NCBI GenBank assembly: GCA_046545575.1
Contig: JBKGZM010000006.1
Span: 1-51,866 of the forward strand
Direction: 5' to 3'
Origin: JAGXOF01 sp046545575
GTDB taxonomy: Bacteria; Chloroflexota; Dehalococcoidia; SZUA-161; SpSt-899
Length of the DNA stretch: 51,866 nt
Positions within the stretch are counted from its first letter, which is position 1, and every line of letters begins with the position of its first letter. Made by a program: the position numbers and the translations under genes. Positions 22,122 to 30,104 of the stretch are shown in pieces. The notes beneath the pieces are model-generated. The model was given only the letters and a program-made list of their open reading frames with translations. It did not search any database and was not told where the DNA came from.

Positions 22122-23684
22122 TCATAGAAACTCTTGAAGCCCCTGGGAAACACAAGGGCACTGCAAGCGCTGCAGGGCATTCACCTCAATTTGGCGAACA
22201 CGCTCCCGTGTAATAGCAAATTTATCCCCGATCTCTTCCAGGGTCCGCTCACGCCCGTCCTCCAGCCCAAAACGTAGCTTGAGCACTTCCCCTTCCCGGC
22301 CAGGGAGTTCATCGAGAGCCTGTCCGATCTGCTCCCTCAACAGCAGGTTCGAGACCACATCAGAGGGGCCCATCCGCTTATCCTCTACTAAGTCCGCAAG
22401 CAAGCTATCATCCTCATTCTCCCCTGCAGGAGTATCCAGTGACATCGCTTGCTGTGTCATCGTGAAAAGTCGCTCCAGTTTCTCGGGGCGCATCTCCATT
22501 TGGTCGGCGATTTCCTTGGCGGTCGGCTCCCGGCCATACTCCTGGGACAGGATATGAATGACACGCATTAGCTTATTGACGGTATCCACTATATGAACAG
22601 GGAGTCTAATGGTGCGGGCTTGATCGGCAATTGATCTGCGCACAGCTTGCCGTATCCACCAGGTAGCATATGTGCTAAACTTGTAACCCCTTCTGTAATC
22701 GAATTTATCCACTGCCCTCATCAACCCTATGTTCCCTTCCTGAATCAGGTCCGGGAGTGACATACCTCTACCGGTATATTTCCTAGCAATGCTTACTACT
22801 AGCCTAAGATTCGCTTCCACAAAGTGCTGCTTGGCTCTTTTTGCATCGTCGTTTATCCTGTCCAGATGAGCAAGGAACTCCCCCTCGTACTTCTCGGCGA
22901 TCTCACGAAGTGAGCTTTCAAATCCTGCCTCCCCGATTTTTAGTAGCAGCCCTTGCTCTTCAAGGTACTGAAGGAAATCTTTAGGCACAACATCGGAATC
23001 CAGCGAGAGATTTAACAAAGTCTGAACCACCGTGTCTAAAGAGGCATCTGTTTTCCTGGCAATCGCTACTGCCAAACGTCGATCGATCTCCCCATCAAGG
23101 GCGCTCTGTAACAATGGATCATATACAGTCTGGACAATGGATGCCTCATTCGGTAAATTCAGTTCATCTTTCGCGACATCGATAAATGGGGAGGCTTGAG
23201 CAATCTCACCCAACATAGAGATCATAAGGTCAACGCCTGAGGGAACAGTCCCATGACTCTCACGCCATAACTGGTCGATGTGCTGGATATGCTTGCTCTT
23301 ATCCATCTTCCTTGCCAGCACTTTCTCATCACTGGCAGACAAAAGCTCAACCTGCCCCATCTCGCGCACGTACATGAGCATCGGATCATCAAGCATAGCT
23401 TCCAGCTCTGCATCAGTGACCTCAACGGGAGCATCCTGTATCACATTCTCCTTTTTATCAATTCCATCATCCTCAGAGCACCCCTCTACCCATTCACCGA
23501 TCAGCCTATCTTCACCAACTTCCTCGGCAGACTCCATGCATCCGGACTCTGTAGAAGCCAACCTACCTTTACACGGAACGGTGTCGTCCCGCTCAGGTGC
23601 CTTCTCCTCACAGAGAGTCTCATCAACCGGGTCGTAGCACTCATCTACCCATTTGTCCACAGACTTGCCATTTGCTTCTGCCAT
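22122..23684 (-). CDS. rpoD: RNA polymerase primary-type sigma-70 factor
   Basis: A 520-residue sigma factor from ATG 23684, placed after a GGAGAG site. It has an acidic N-terminal third, region 1.2 (DDPMLMYVREMGQVELLSA), a long non-conserved insert, then regions 2.1-2.4 (NLRLVVSIARKYTGRGMSL, KFSTYATWWIRQAVRRSIAD), region 3 and region 4 (LEEIGDKFAITRERVRQIE). The all-class RpoD motifs mark a primary or group 2 sigma factor. The consensus TTGACA/TATAAT promoters in this window fit it. The C-terminus (ALQRLQCPCVSQGLQEFL) departs from the usual end. It lies inside the Fe-S assembly cluster, which is unusual for the housekeeping gene. Confidence 0.93.
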   Translation of the reverse strand: MAEANGKSVDKWVDECYDPVDETLCEEKAPERDDTVPCKGRLASTESGCMESAEEVGEDRLIGEWVEGCSEDDGIDKKENVIQDAPVEVTDAELEAMLDDPMLMYVREMGQVELLSASDEKVLARKMDKSKHIQHIDQLWRESHGTVPSGVDLMISMLGEIAQASPFIDVAKDELNLPNEASIVQTVYDPLLQSALDGEIDRRLAVAIARKTDASLDTVVQTLLNLSLDSDVVPKDFLQYLEEQGLLLKIGEAGFESSLREIAEKYEGEFLAHLDRINDDAKRAKQHFVEANLRLVVSIARKYTGRGMSLPDLIQEGNIGLMRAVDKFDYRRGYKFSTYATWWIRQAVRRSIADQARTIRLPVHIVDTVNKLMRVIHILSQEYGREPTAKEIADQMEMRPEKLERLFTMTQQAMSLDTPAGENEDDSLLADLVEDKRMGPSDVVSNLLLREQIGQALDELPGREGEVLKLRFGLEDGRERTLEEIGDKFAITRERVRQIEVNALQRLQCPCVSQGLQEFL

Positions 23685-23743
23685 TCTTCTCTCCTTACCA
23701 TCATCATTGGTGCAAGAGACAGAATCGTTATTGCAGATCAAAT

Positions 23744-24211
23744 TCAGAGCTGTCTCTCATACGTTCCCATGAGGTCTGCTTGCGCAAGAACGTGGCCTTG
23801 CATCGCCTCTATAACATGCTCCTTCGTAGCACCAGGGCGCAAATTCAACTTGCTGTCCAGCGCAAACAGCCTGAATCGATAGTGATGAGAATGTCTAAAC
23901 GGTGGGCATGGCCCCCCATATCCAATTCTGTCGAAGTCATTTTTACCCTGTATAATGCCATCCGCGAGCCTGCCCTGCGCAGGGATATCCTCCGGCAGCC
24001 CACGATAATGGCCCGGGATATTGAAAAGGATCCAATGCCCGAACAATCCAAGCGGATCATCAGGGTCATCAACTATGAGAGCAAATGATTGGGTCTCTTG
24101 CGGAGGATCAGTCCATGTAAGTAATGGCGAGATATTGCGTCCCCCGCATGTGTGCTTGACAGGAACCTGTCCCCCATCCTTAAAAACAGGACTTGATAAC
24201 GTCATTGCCAT
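23744..24211 (-). CDS. YbhB/YbcL-family PEBP-like protein
   Basis: A 155-residue phosphatidylethanolamine-binding-protein homologue: FKDGGQVPVKHTCGGRNISP, ALIVDDPDDPLGLFGHWILFNIP, and YGGPCPPFRHSHHYRFRLFALD are the conserved ligand-pocket blocks. No signal peptide, so cytoplasmic. Bacterial members have no settled function. It lies 59 bases before the rpoD start and may share its transcript. There is no sign of damage. Confidence 0.92.
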   Translation of the reverse strand: MAMTLSSPVFKDGGQVPVKHTCGGRNISPLLTWTDPPQETQSFALIVDDPDDPLGLFGHWILFNIPGHYRGLPEDIPAQGRLADGIIQGKNDFDRIGYGGPCPPFRHSHHYRFRLFALDSKLNLRPGATKEHVIEAMQGHVLAQADLMGTYERQL

Positions 24212-24274
24212 CTCTATCTTCTCCTGCCACCCATAATCATGCCATACGCCTCAGCGCCAAGATTATCTATACCT

Positions 24275-24697
24275 CTATACCTTAAGTACGATGTGTCTTC
24301 TATCCTCTTGTTTGCTCTTCTCCTCATATACCCTGCCCATGTTGCTATGAACGGCTTCAATCGCGCTGTCGATGCCATCCGTCCTTACCAGCACGCACAC
24401 AAACTTCTTCAGGAGTCTTGGGAGATTAGGGCCAAATTTCCTTCCCACAACTGCATCGACACCTTGCAAGACAGAAGAGGTAGTACGTGCTTTCTCGGGG
24501 TCTCCATGTTTCATCGATTCATCACCCGTGAATTCCGCGTTCTTCCTTTTTTCAACAAAATGTGCTTCGCCACTGCAAAACCTGTAGACATGAAAATATC
24601 TAGCCATGCCCAGATGGTCATCGTTCAAATTCTCCTCATCATCAGTGGCAAAAGCTATTAACAATTCCTCTTCCAGATCTTGTCCTTCTGTCGGCAA
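24275..24697 (-). CDS. NifX-like protein with acidic N-terminus
   Basis: A 140-residue member of the NifX/NafY cluster-binding superfamily. The pattern AFATDDEENLNDDHLGMARYFHVYRF matches the superfamily opening after a short acidic extension (MPTEGQDLEEELL). The middle (SVLQGVDAVVGRKFGPNLPRLL) and late part (VCVLVRTDGIDSAIEAV) complete the fold. It lies between PEBP and a two-cluster ferredoxin gene. It is the most divergent of the four NifX-like domains here. A cluster-carrier role is inferred from family and context. Confidence 0.82.
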   Translation of the reverse strand: MPTEGQDLEEELLIAFATDDEENLNDDHLGMARYFHVYRFCSGEAHFVEKRKNAEFTGDESMKHGDPEKARTTSSVLQGVDAVVGRKFGPNLPRLLKKFVCVLVRTDGIDSAIEAVHSNMGRVYEEKSKQEDRRHIVLKV

Positions 24698-24718
24698 TGG
24701 ACTTACCTCCGTTTCTCC

Positions 24719-24931
24719 TTACTCGATCATTCTTATGGCATCAAAGGGACATGCATTGACGCATTCGTTGCAGCCACGGCACCACTTTGCAGGATTCACC
24801 TCCGGCATTTCATATAGCTCTTCCTGAAACAAATACCCGTACTCACATGCATTCACAGCATTGCACATCCCACTATCGCACTCCTCAGGATGGCACTTCA
24901 TATAGTCCACCGCAGCTCTCTTCTTCGGCAC
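24719..24931 (-). CDS. two-cluster ferredoxin-like protein
   Basis: A 70-residue protein. The second half has a canonical [4Fe-4S] motif (WCRGCNECVNACPFDAIRMIE). The first half carries four cysteines with unusual spacing (MKCHPEECDSGMCNAVNACEYGYL), which could hold a second cluster or a zinc ion. It overlaps the upstream coiled-coil gene by one base. It is probably an electron carrier or cluster donor in the assembly module. This N-terminal pattern is rare in ordinary ferredoxins. Confidence 0.87.
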   Translation of the reverse strand: MPKKRAAVDYMKCHPEECDSGMCNAVNACEYGYLFQEELYEMPEVNPAKWCRGCNECVNACPFDAIRMIE

Positions 24932-25083
24932 TAGGAATCCTCCTCTCGTGCCTTTTCCCTATCAAGCTCGTCCTCCAGATCCTCCAATCTCTCTAACATC
25001 CAGTTCGGGACCGAATGAGCCGGCCACTGAGCCTTGAGTTCCTCTATCTCTTTCTCAAGCTGTTGAATCCTTTCCTTGCTCAT
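24931..25083 (-). CDS. short coiled-coil protein
   Basis: A 50-residue protein from ATG 25083 (a frame extension to 25113 lacks a ribosome site), opening MSKERIQQLEKEIEELKAQW and, after a WPAHSVPNWM hinge, a second amphipathic helix (LERLEDLEDELDREKAREED). It is essentially a helical hairpin. It overlaps the ferredoxin-like gene by one base and follows the Fe-S/coiled-coil gene. I know no named family for it; the conserved WPAHSVP hinge suggests a real gene. It may cap or join the coiled-coil tails of its neighbours. Confidence 0.75.
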   Translation of the reverse strand: MSKERIQQLEKEIEELKAQWPAHSVPNWMLERLEDLEDELDREKAREEDS

Positions 25084-25125
25084 GATCCTCGATCCAAAGA
25101 GAGCCCTTGCCAAAGCATTTTGCCG

Positions 25126-25470
25126 TTAATTTTTCAGGCTCTCGATTCGTTCCAGAACACGGTCAATTCGAGATGACAGATCCTTAATCTCAGACTTTAA
25201 ATCCTCCCTGCTTTCCTGTGAAGGCATCGCCCCCATGCCAGAGCCAGAACGAGACAAATACGGAGAAGCGTAAGATCGTACCTCGGACCCCACAATCTTG
25301 CTTATTTCAAAACCCGATTGGGGATTTTGCCTGCAACCGAAAGGCGATGCCCTACCTTCAGCTACCGCCCTGGCAAATTGCCCACAACCACCGAAACCAC
25401 ACATCCCGCAATCCAGCTTGGGCAGAACTTCATAAATCTTTTTTATCTTCTCCTTAGTACTGGCCATCAT
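25126..25470 (-). CDS. Fe-S (PF04060-type) domain protein with C-terminal coiled coil
   Basis: A 114-residue protein. The N-terminus carries the [4Fe-4S] motif of RnfB, AcsC and related corrinoid Fe-S proteins: C21, C24, C29 and C46 in LDCGMCGFGGCGQFARAVAEG...FGC. The C-terminal 40 residues are a coiled coil (REDLKSEIKDLSSRIDRVLE). The same kind of tail ends the NifX fusion and DUF5320 proteins at 19.1-20.5 kb, suggesting a shared assembly. The linker is poor in order-promoting residues. It lies directly downstream of the CooC-like ATPase. Confidence 0.85.
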   Translation of the reverse strand: MMASTKEKIKKIYEVLPKLDCGMCGFGGCGQFARAVAEGRASPFGCRQNPQSGFEISKIVGSEVRSYASPYLSRSGSGMGAMPSQESREDLKSEIKDLSSRIDRVLERIESLKN

Positions 25471-25527
25471 ACTTTCCCTTCTTATTTACCGAACATGTAC
25501 TCGCTTCTGGAGAACATGCAACGTTCC

Positions 25528-26334
25528 TCAAACTTGCTCCCCTGAGCCAACGGATTTATTATTGTGGACAGACACGCGCCCATGCAGTATGCGATCAAGG
25601 ACATGTCCCATTTCATCCGATGCCTTGCCCCTCTCAAGGGGAGTACCTTCCATACCGGATTCGAAAATCGCATCATCAAGGCGGATGGTTCCGATGACGT
25701 CTATACCCATCTTCTCCAGCCCCTCCTCCAACTTCTTGCCGATCTCCTCCGAAGGTATCTTATTCAGGACAGCCCAGACGTTCTTGATCCCTGACCCAGC
25801 GGCGAGTTCGTGTATCTTCTCTGCCACTCTCACGGATTCCAGAGGAGGCTCAACAACAATGAGCACGCTGTCCAGGCTTGTTTCCACGCCGCGGCCAAAG
25901 TGCTCTACCCCTGCCTCCATGTCAACGATAACCATCTCATCCGGACTTAAACTGAGCTTTTTCAGGAACTCCCTGCTCAGTACACCCATAGGGCAAGCAC
26001 ACCCCTCAAGGGACTGAAGAATCTTGCCTATGGTGACAAGCTTGAGCCCGTTCCTCTCAAGCGCATGCTGCTGTGGAATGTCCTTTGTAGCAATTTGTGG
26101 CTCAGCGAGCACGTTCGGCTGAGACATCTTTTCCTTCAGGCTCACTTTACCCCCCACGAGATCCATCAGTGGAGCGGGGGATTGGTCAAACCCAAGCATC
26201 TGAAAGAGTCCTGTATTTGATTCATCGGAATCAACCACCAGAACCCGATAACCTCTTGCAGCAGCTTCCCCAGCCAGCAATGCGACAACCGTACTCTTTC
26301 CGCTGCCTCCCTTGCCGCAAACGGATAGTTTCAT
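25528..26334 (-). CDS. CooC-like maturation ATPase
   Basis: A 268-residue SIMIBI ATPase: P-loop VCGKGGSGKST (residues 5-15), VLVVDSDESNTGLFQMLG, MVIVDMEAGVEHFGRG. It carries a CxC motif (C112 and C114 in EGCACPMG), as in CooC, which inserts nickel into CO dehydrogenase. Unlike the two MinD-ferredoxin ATPases it has no inserted ferredoxin. No CO dehydrogenase gene is in the window, but MetV follows at 48 bases, so maturation of a C1-pathway metalloenzyme is plausible. Confidence 0.9.
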   Translation of the reverse strand: MKLSVCGKGGSGKSTVVALLAGEAAARGYRVLVVDSDESNTGLFQMLGFDQSPAPLMDLVGGKVSLKEKMSQPNVLAEPQIATKDIPQQHALERNGLKLVTIGKILQSLEGCACPMGVLSREFLKKLSLSPDEMVIVDMEAGVEHFGRGVETSLDSVLIVVEPPLESVRVAEKIHELAAGSGIKNVWAVLNKIPSEEIGKKLEEGLEKMGIDVIGTIRLDDAIFESGMEGTPLERGKASDEMGHVLDRILHGRVSVHNNKSVGSGEQV

Positions 26335-26381
26335 AGTTCCTCCTGTTATGCCCTGTAATCTGGAAACGACGCTCTAGTGGA

Positions 26382-27113
26382 CTATATTCCCAATGCTTCC
26401 AGGGTCTTCTTTGTTTCGCCTAATTTCTCATGCAGATCAATAGGCTCGACGTCCAGTATTCTGGGCCTTGTTTGCTTACTCCAATCATGTGGCTCCAGTA
26501 TCTGTGAGTACTCATCAAGGGCACCTAGCTTCTCCAAGCGCCTGTAGATTTGGACCCATGCACAGTCTTTATCGGGATCAATCTCGCATTTGCCATCGGG
26601 ACGAGTACCACCGCATGGGCCATTCATCAACCCCTTGGGGCACTGCACAAGCGGACATACACCTGCGGTTTTCCCAAGTTCGCATTCTCCACACGCCTGG
26701 CATTCTTCCCTAAACTCAGCAGGACCTCCACTGGAAAATCCTAAAGCATCATTCGAAGGATACATAGGTTTTACAATGCCCATCTCTTCCTCGAGGTATC
26801 CCCGTACTGCCTGCAAGCCATCTCCGCAACTCTGCATCAGTATAGCATCACACTGTTCTATATCGCCTCTGTGTTCCTTGAGAAACATCGAGGACATGGG
26901 TAGATAGCATGTGAAGACTGCAAATGGCATTTTGATCTTGCCTACAATCTCCTTCCCTTCTTTCTCAAGTTTCTCCGCCATTTCCTCCACATCTGTTTGC
27001 CCGCCTGTGTGAAAGATCGTTGCGCATCCACCACATCCCATCAGGACTATTTTCTTCTTTCCCTCCAGATATCCCAGTACCTCCTCAAAGGGCTTCCGTA
27101 CTTGTGCGTTCAC
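26382..27113 (-). CDS. metV: MetV-type methylenetetrahydrofolate reductase C-terminal domain protein
   Basis: A 243-residue protein with cysteine-rich segments: MGCGGCATIFHTGG near the N-terminus and CQACGECELGKTAGVCPLVQCP followed by GLMNGPCGGT. This is the zinc/Fe-S domain that partners MetF in acetogens (MetV), passing electrons to the flavin of MetF. The partner MetF lies at 10.5-11.4 kb in the same orientation. The gene heads a run of ATPase and Fe-S genes, so the two halves of the reductase bracket the cluster. The electron donor of the MetVF complex is not known from sequence. Confidence 0.9.
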   Translation of the reverse strand: MNAQVRKPFEEVLGYLEGKKKIVLMGCGGCATIFHTGGQTDVEEMAEKLEKEGKEIVGKIKMPFAVFTCYLPMSSMFLKEHRGDIEQCDAILMQSCGDGLQAVRGYLEEEMGIVKPMYPSNDALGFSSGGPAEFREECQACGECELGKTAGVCPLVQCPKGLMNGPCGGTRPDGKCEIDPDKDCAWVQIYRRLEKLGALDEYSQILEPHDWSKQTRPRILDVEPIDLHEKLGETKKTLEALGI

Positions 27114-27192
27114 TTATTCCTCCTTATTTAAATTAAGCTCTTTTTTTGCACGCAATCTGATACTTAAGCGACAAATATACGGGGTCAATTTG

Positions 27193-27214
27193 AAAAAGAG
27201 GGAAAACCTCCCCT
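27193..27214 (-). terminator. possible rho-independent terminator or attenuator behind the NifX-like gene
   Basis: On the minus strand a short GC hairpin (AGGGGA-GG-TTTTCCCT, imperfect) is followed by CTTTTTCAAATT. It lies directly behind the stop of the NifX-like gene and before metV. The stem is only about five pairs, so partial read-through is likely. The rest of the 27114-27212 gap shows no gene. Confidence 0.35.
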
Positions 27215-27557
27215 ATGTTTCTATAAGAAGATTCGGAAGCTTTCCTTTCATGTATAAGATCACCGCTTCATATGTATTTCCTACATCGGTCACAACAGGC
27301 TCAATGCCGCACCTTTGTACCGTTTCATAATCTTCTCTCTCTATACCTCCTGCCAGTAATACCTGGCAATCAAGGATTGGCCCTAAGCCATTCTGGCGGT
27401 ATTTCTCATCGTCGTTCGAAGCCGACGCTCTCATCTTACCACGGGTCTCCCTCCCCACAATCATCCCATTCTCCACTATTACTACTGAATAATAGGGGGC
27501 TTGTTCAAAGTGCCTGCTAATGTTCAGGTCATCGTCACATGCTGCTGCTATTTTCAC
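27213..27557 (-). CDS. NifX-like protein
   Basis: A 114-residue NifX/NafY-type protein: MKIAAACDDDLNISRHFEQAPYYSVVIVE, GLGPILDCQVLLAGGIEREDYETVQR, and IEPVVTDVGNTYEAVILYM. GTG start with an AAGGGGG site. It is the first gene of the long minus-strand cluster. Its low cysteine count (two) is typical for the family, whose His and Cys residues bind cofactor precursors. Together with the other three NifX-like genes it points to trafficking of an FeS-based or molybdenum-type cluster. Confidence 0.87.
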   Translation of the reverse strand: MKIAAACDDDLNISRHFEQAPYYSVVIVENGMIVGRETRGKMRASASNDDEKYRQNGLGPILDCQVLLAGGIEREDYETVQRCGIEPVVTDVGNTYEAVILYMKGKLPNLLIET

Positions 27558-27624
27558 GATATAACCCCCTTCTCATATTCATGCGTCTGTCCTAGCTGAG
27601 CAAGGATACTGATCTACCCCACGC

Positions 27625-28077
27625 TCAATGGCCAGAATCATCACCGTTTCCTCTTCCCTGATCGCACTCCGTGCAGAAGCCTTCAAGGTACAGTTCAGCC
27701 TTGGTAACGTTAAAATTGTGCTCGCGACGCACTTGCTCAACCAGTTCGCTGATGAGAGGACTTTCAAAGTCGATGACCCTGTCGCACCCCCTGCAGACCA
27801 TATGCTGGTGTTGTGGCGAGTTTTTAGCCTCATAATAGCATCTCGTCTTGCCTAATTTCCTCTCATCAACCAAACCTAACTCTTTGAACAGATTCAGGCT
27901 TCGATAAACGGTGGCGGGGCTTATGGATGGGTCCCTGCTGCTAGCGCGTCTATACAACTCCTTGGCATCTAGATGGCCTTCTGCTTCATGGAGCACTTGT
28001 AAAAGGAGTTTTCGTTGAGCAGTGAGGGGGTATCCGTGCATTTCATTCAATTCGTTGCGACTGCGTCTCAATCTCAT
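27625..28077 (-). CDS. Fur-family regulator
   Basis: A Fur/PerR/Zur-type repressor: winged-helix N-terminus (PLTAQRKLLLQVLHEAEGHL, SPATVYRSLNLFKELGL) and C-terminal metal domain with HQHMVCRGCDRVIDF and FCTECDQG. The frame opens at 28116, but the promoter TTGACA-17-TATCAT lies over 28088-28116, so a start at ATG 28077 or ATG 28041 is more likely. The metal and signal (iron, zinc or peroxide) cannot be decided. It lies downstream of argB, transcribed in the same direction but from its own promoter. Confidence 0.88.
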   Translation of the reverse strand: MRLRRSRNELNEMHGYPLTAQRKLLLQVLHEAEGHLDAKELYRRASSRDPSISPATVYRSLNLFKELGLVDERKLGKTRCYYEAKNSPQHQHMVCRGCDRVIDFESPLISELVEQVRREHNFNVTKAELYLEGFCTECDQGRGNGDDSGH

Positions 28078-28087
28078 AACATAATCA

Positions 28088-28116
28088 ATGATACGACGTC
28101 CAATTGTTCTTGTCAA
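28088..28116 (-). promoter_or_regulatory. promoter of the Fur-family gene
   Basis: On the minus strand a perfect -35 TTGACA (28116-28111), a 17-base spacer and a -10 TATCAT (28093-28088). Predicted transcription start is near 28081, only a few bases before ATG 28077, which would give an almost leaderless message, or 40 bases before ATG 28041. Confidence 0.7.
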
Positions 28117-28143
28117 GATACAGAGGATTAGATAAGAAGAGGT

Positions 28144-28935
28144 TTACTGAATATTTGTTCCAGAGCCATCACCTTCGATGGCATTTAACAATGCATGTGG
28201 CTGTCTCCCGTCCACGATCTGAACCTTGCGTGCTGTCTTCAGGGCAGTCAGTGCTGACCTCGCCTTCGGTATCATGCCCCCGCTGATTACGCCACTCTTC
28301 ATCAGGGATACAGCCTTCTCCCTGGAAAGTTCTTCCATGAATGTGCCGTCATCATCTTGGATGCCGTCAACATCGGTGAGAAAGATCAGCCTCTCTGCGT
28401 TCAATACAACTGCTAACTCGCCGACAATGTCATCCCCATTGACATTTATGAATGGGACGCTGGCTGTCTCTTCCAAGGCCTTCGCGGCCGGAGGGGCGAT
28501 AAGCGGCACCAAGCCCGCTTGCAGCAGAGACTGCACCGCCCGTGGATTGACTCTGACAATTCTTCCGACAACTCCTAACCGCGGATCCTCAATCTTGCTC
28601 TCAATCAGGTTGCCATCTACCCCTGTCATCCCCACCACCTCCCCTCCCAACGAATTAATGGCCGCTACAAGCTCCGTGTTTACAAGTCCGCCCAGCACTG
28701 CCGCAACCACCTCAAGCGACCTCTCATCCGTTACTCTTACCCCATCCACAAAACTCGTTGAAATGCCATGGCGGTCCAGCCACTCCGTGACCCTCCTGGC
28801 ACCGCCATGGACCACTACCAGGGGAACCCCTCGCTTCTGCAATGTAACGATGTCCTCCAGCGTCGTATCATGATTTCCCAGTGTGCTCCCGCCGATCTTG
28901 ATAACAATAGGATTTACCAAGCTATCCTGACTCAT
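28144..28935 (-). CDS. argB: acetylglutamate kinase ArgB
   Basis: A 263-residue amino-acid kinase phosphorylating N-acetylglutamate in arginine synthesis. Signatures: IVIKIGGSTLGNHDTTLED, PLVVVHGGARRVTEWLDRHG (the substrate-binding GG loop), FINVNGDDIVGELAVVLNAE and VISGGMIPKARSAL (ATP-binding lysine region). Length and order are normal. It is separated from other arg genes, none being in the window. It is transcribed divergently from btuF and ahead of the Fur-type gene. Confidence 0.92.
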   Translation of the reverse strand: MSQDSLVNPIVIKIGGSTLGNHDTTLEDIVTLQKRGVPLVVVHGGARRVTEWLDRHGISTSFVDGVRVTDERSLEVVAAVLGGLVNTELVAAINSLGGEVVGMTGVDGNLIESKIEDPRLGVVGRIVRVNPRAVQSLLQAGLVPLIAPPAAKALEETASVPFINVNGDDIVGELAVVLNAERLIFLTDVDGIQDDDGTFMEELSREKAVSLMKSGVISGGMIPKARSALTALKTARKVQIVDGRQPHALLNAIEGDGSGTNIQ

Positions 28936-29039
28936 ATCTCCCCTCTGAAAAAAGTATCCCGATGGCTAAAGATTAACACAAAGAGCGATATGCATCAACT
29001 TGAGCTGCCCCGACAACCTGGATAACCGCATCTCCGCTC

Positions 29040-29068
29040 TTGACACCACAGCGATAAAATGGTATTAT
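29040..29068 (+). promoter_or_regulatory. promoter of the corrinoid locus
   Basis: TTGACA (29040-29045), a 17-base spacer and TATTAT (29063-29068) stand 46 bases before the GTG of btuF. No cobalamin riboswitch was recognised in the 179-base gap between argB and btuF, although B12 loci often carry one. An AAAGGAGG site follows. Confidence 0.75.
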
Positions 29069-29114
29069 CACCCACAGTTGTTTATATGAAAGTACACTTG
29101 ATAAAGGAGGAACT

Positions 29115-30083
29115 GTGCCAAACACCGTAAGAAACAACACCATCTTCGCTATCCTGTCAACGCTCTTAGCCCTTCTTCTTGTAACCGCTATAAGCTGCGC
29201 CCCTCCCACCACCCAACCCCAAGACACAGAACCGTCCACACCAGATCAGCAAGCTGTAAGGGTAACGGACGACATTGGGAGAACTGTCATTATGGAAAAA
29301 GTGCCGGAGAAAATCGTTTCGCTGGCCCCCTCCAATACGGAGATGCTGTTTGCCCTCGGACTCGGCGAGAGGGTGGTCGGGGTTACCGACTTCTGCAATT
29401 ATCCTCCGGAAACCGAGCAAAAAGCCAAGGTAGGAGGATTCGATACACCTGACATTGAAAAGATCGTAGCTCTCGACCCCGACCTCATTCTGGCCACAAG
29501 CATCCATGAGAAGGAGGCTATTCCGGCTCTGGAGGACAAAGACCTCACGGTTCTGGGCGTGAATCCCCAGAATCTCAATGAGATCCTCGATAGCATTGAA
29601 ATGGTAGGGAAGGTAACCGGAAAGCAAGATCAGGCATCCGCGCTTGTAAATGACATGAAAGAAAGGATCAATGCCGTCACCAGTAAAACAACTGATTTAG
29701 AGAAAAAGCCACGGGTCCTCTACGTCACCTGGCATGACCCGCTGTGGAGTGTGGGCTCTGGAACCTTAATTCATGAGCTGATCATCAAAGCCGGCGGCAA
29801 TAATATCTTCCAGGATATTACAGGCCACAAGACCGTCGATATCGAAACAGTCATCGAGCGTAATCCCGAGGTGATCATAGCCTGCACGGAACACGGCGGA
29901 GCCAAGGATAAGCCACTCGAGTGGGCTAAGACAGAGAAACTTCTGGAAGACACAGACGCCCGTAAGAATGACAGGATATATCAGGTCAACGCCGACCTGG
30001 TAAGTCGCGCCAGCCCCAGAATAGTCGAGGGACTGGAGTGGATGGCTCATTTCATTCATCCAAAAATCTTCAGCAAACCATAA
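29115..30083 (+). CDS. btuF: BtuF-type corrinoid-binding lipoprotein
   Basis: A 322-residue periplasmic-binding-type protein anchored as a lipoprotein (lipobox VTAISC, Cys28), GTG start. Domain features of the BtuF/FhuD family: RVTDDIGRTVIMEKVPEKIV, SLAPSNTEMLFALGLG, VVGVTDFCNYP, and HDPLWSVGSGTLIHELI. It is the capture subunit of the BtuC/BtuD importer encoded downstream. Corrinoid rather than iron chelate is inferred from CbiZ, CbiB and CobT next door. The first gene of the plus-strand run. Confidence 0.9.
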   Translation: MPNTVRNNTIFAILSTLLALLLVTAISCAPPTTQPQDTEPSTPDQQAVRVTDDIGRTVIMEKVPEKIVSLAPSNTEMLFALGLGERVVGVTDFCNYPPETEQKAKVGGFDTPDIEKIVALDPDLILATSIHEKEAIPALEDKDLTVLGVNPQNLNEILDSIEMVGKVTGKQDQASALVNDMKERINAVTSKTTDLEKKPRVLYVTWHDPLWSVGSGTLIHELIIKAGGNNIFQDITGHKTVDIETVIERNPEVIIACTEHGGAKDKPLEWAKTEKLLEDTDARKNDRIYQVNADLVSRASPRIVEGLEWMAHFIHPKIFSKP

Positions 30084-30104
30084 GCAAATTATCGGATATA
30101 AACG

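Noticed and set aside
12872..27557. Nitrogenase gene cluster
   Set aside because: NifX- and NifU-like proteins occur, but there is no nifH, nifD, nifK or nifB; the NifX superfamily is common without nitrogen fixation.
28936..29114. Cobalamin riboswitch ahead of btuF
   Set aside because: No B12-box (GCCACTG-like) or recognisable fold was found in the gap; a plain promoter explains it. A covariance search would settle it.
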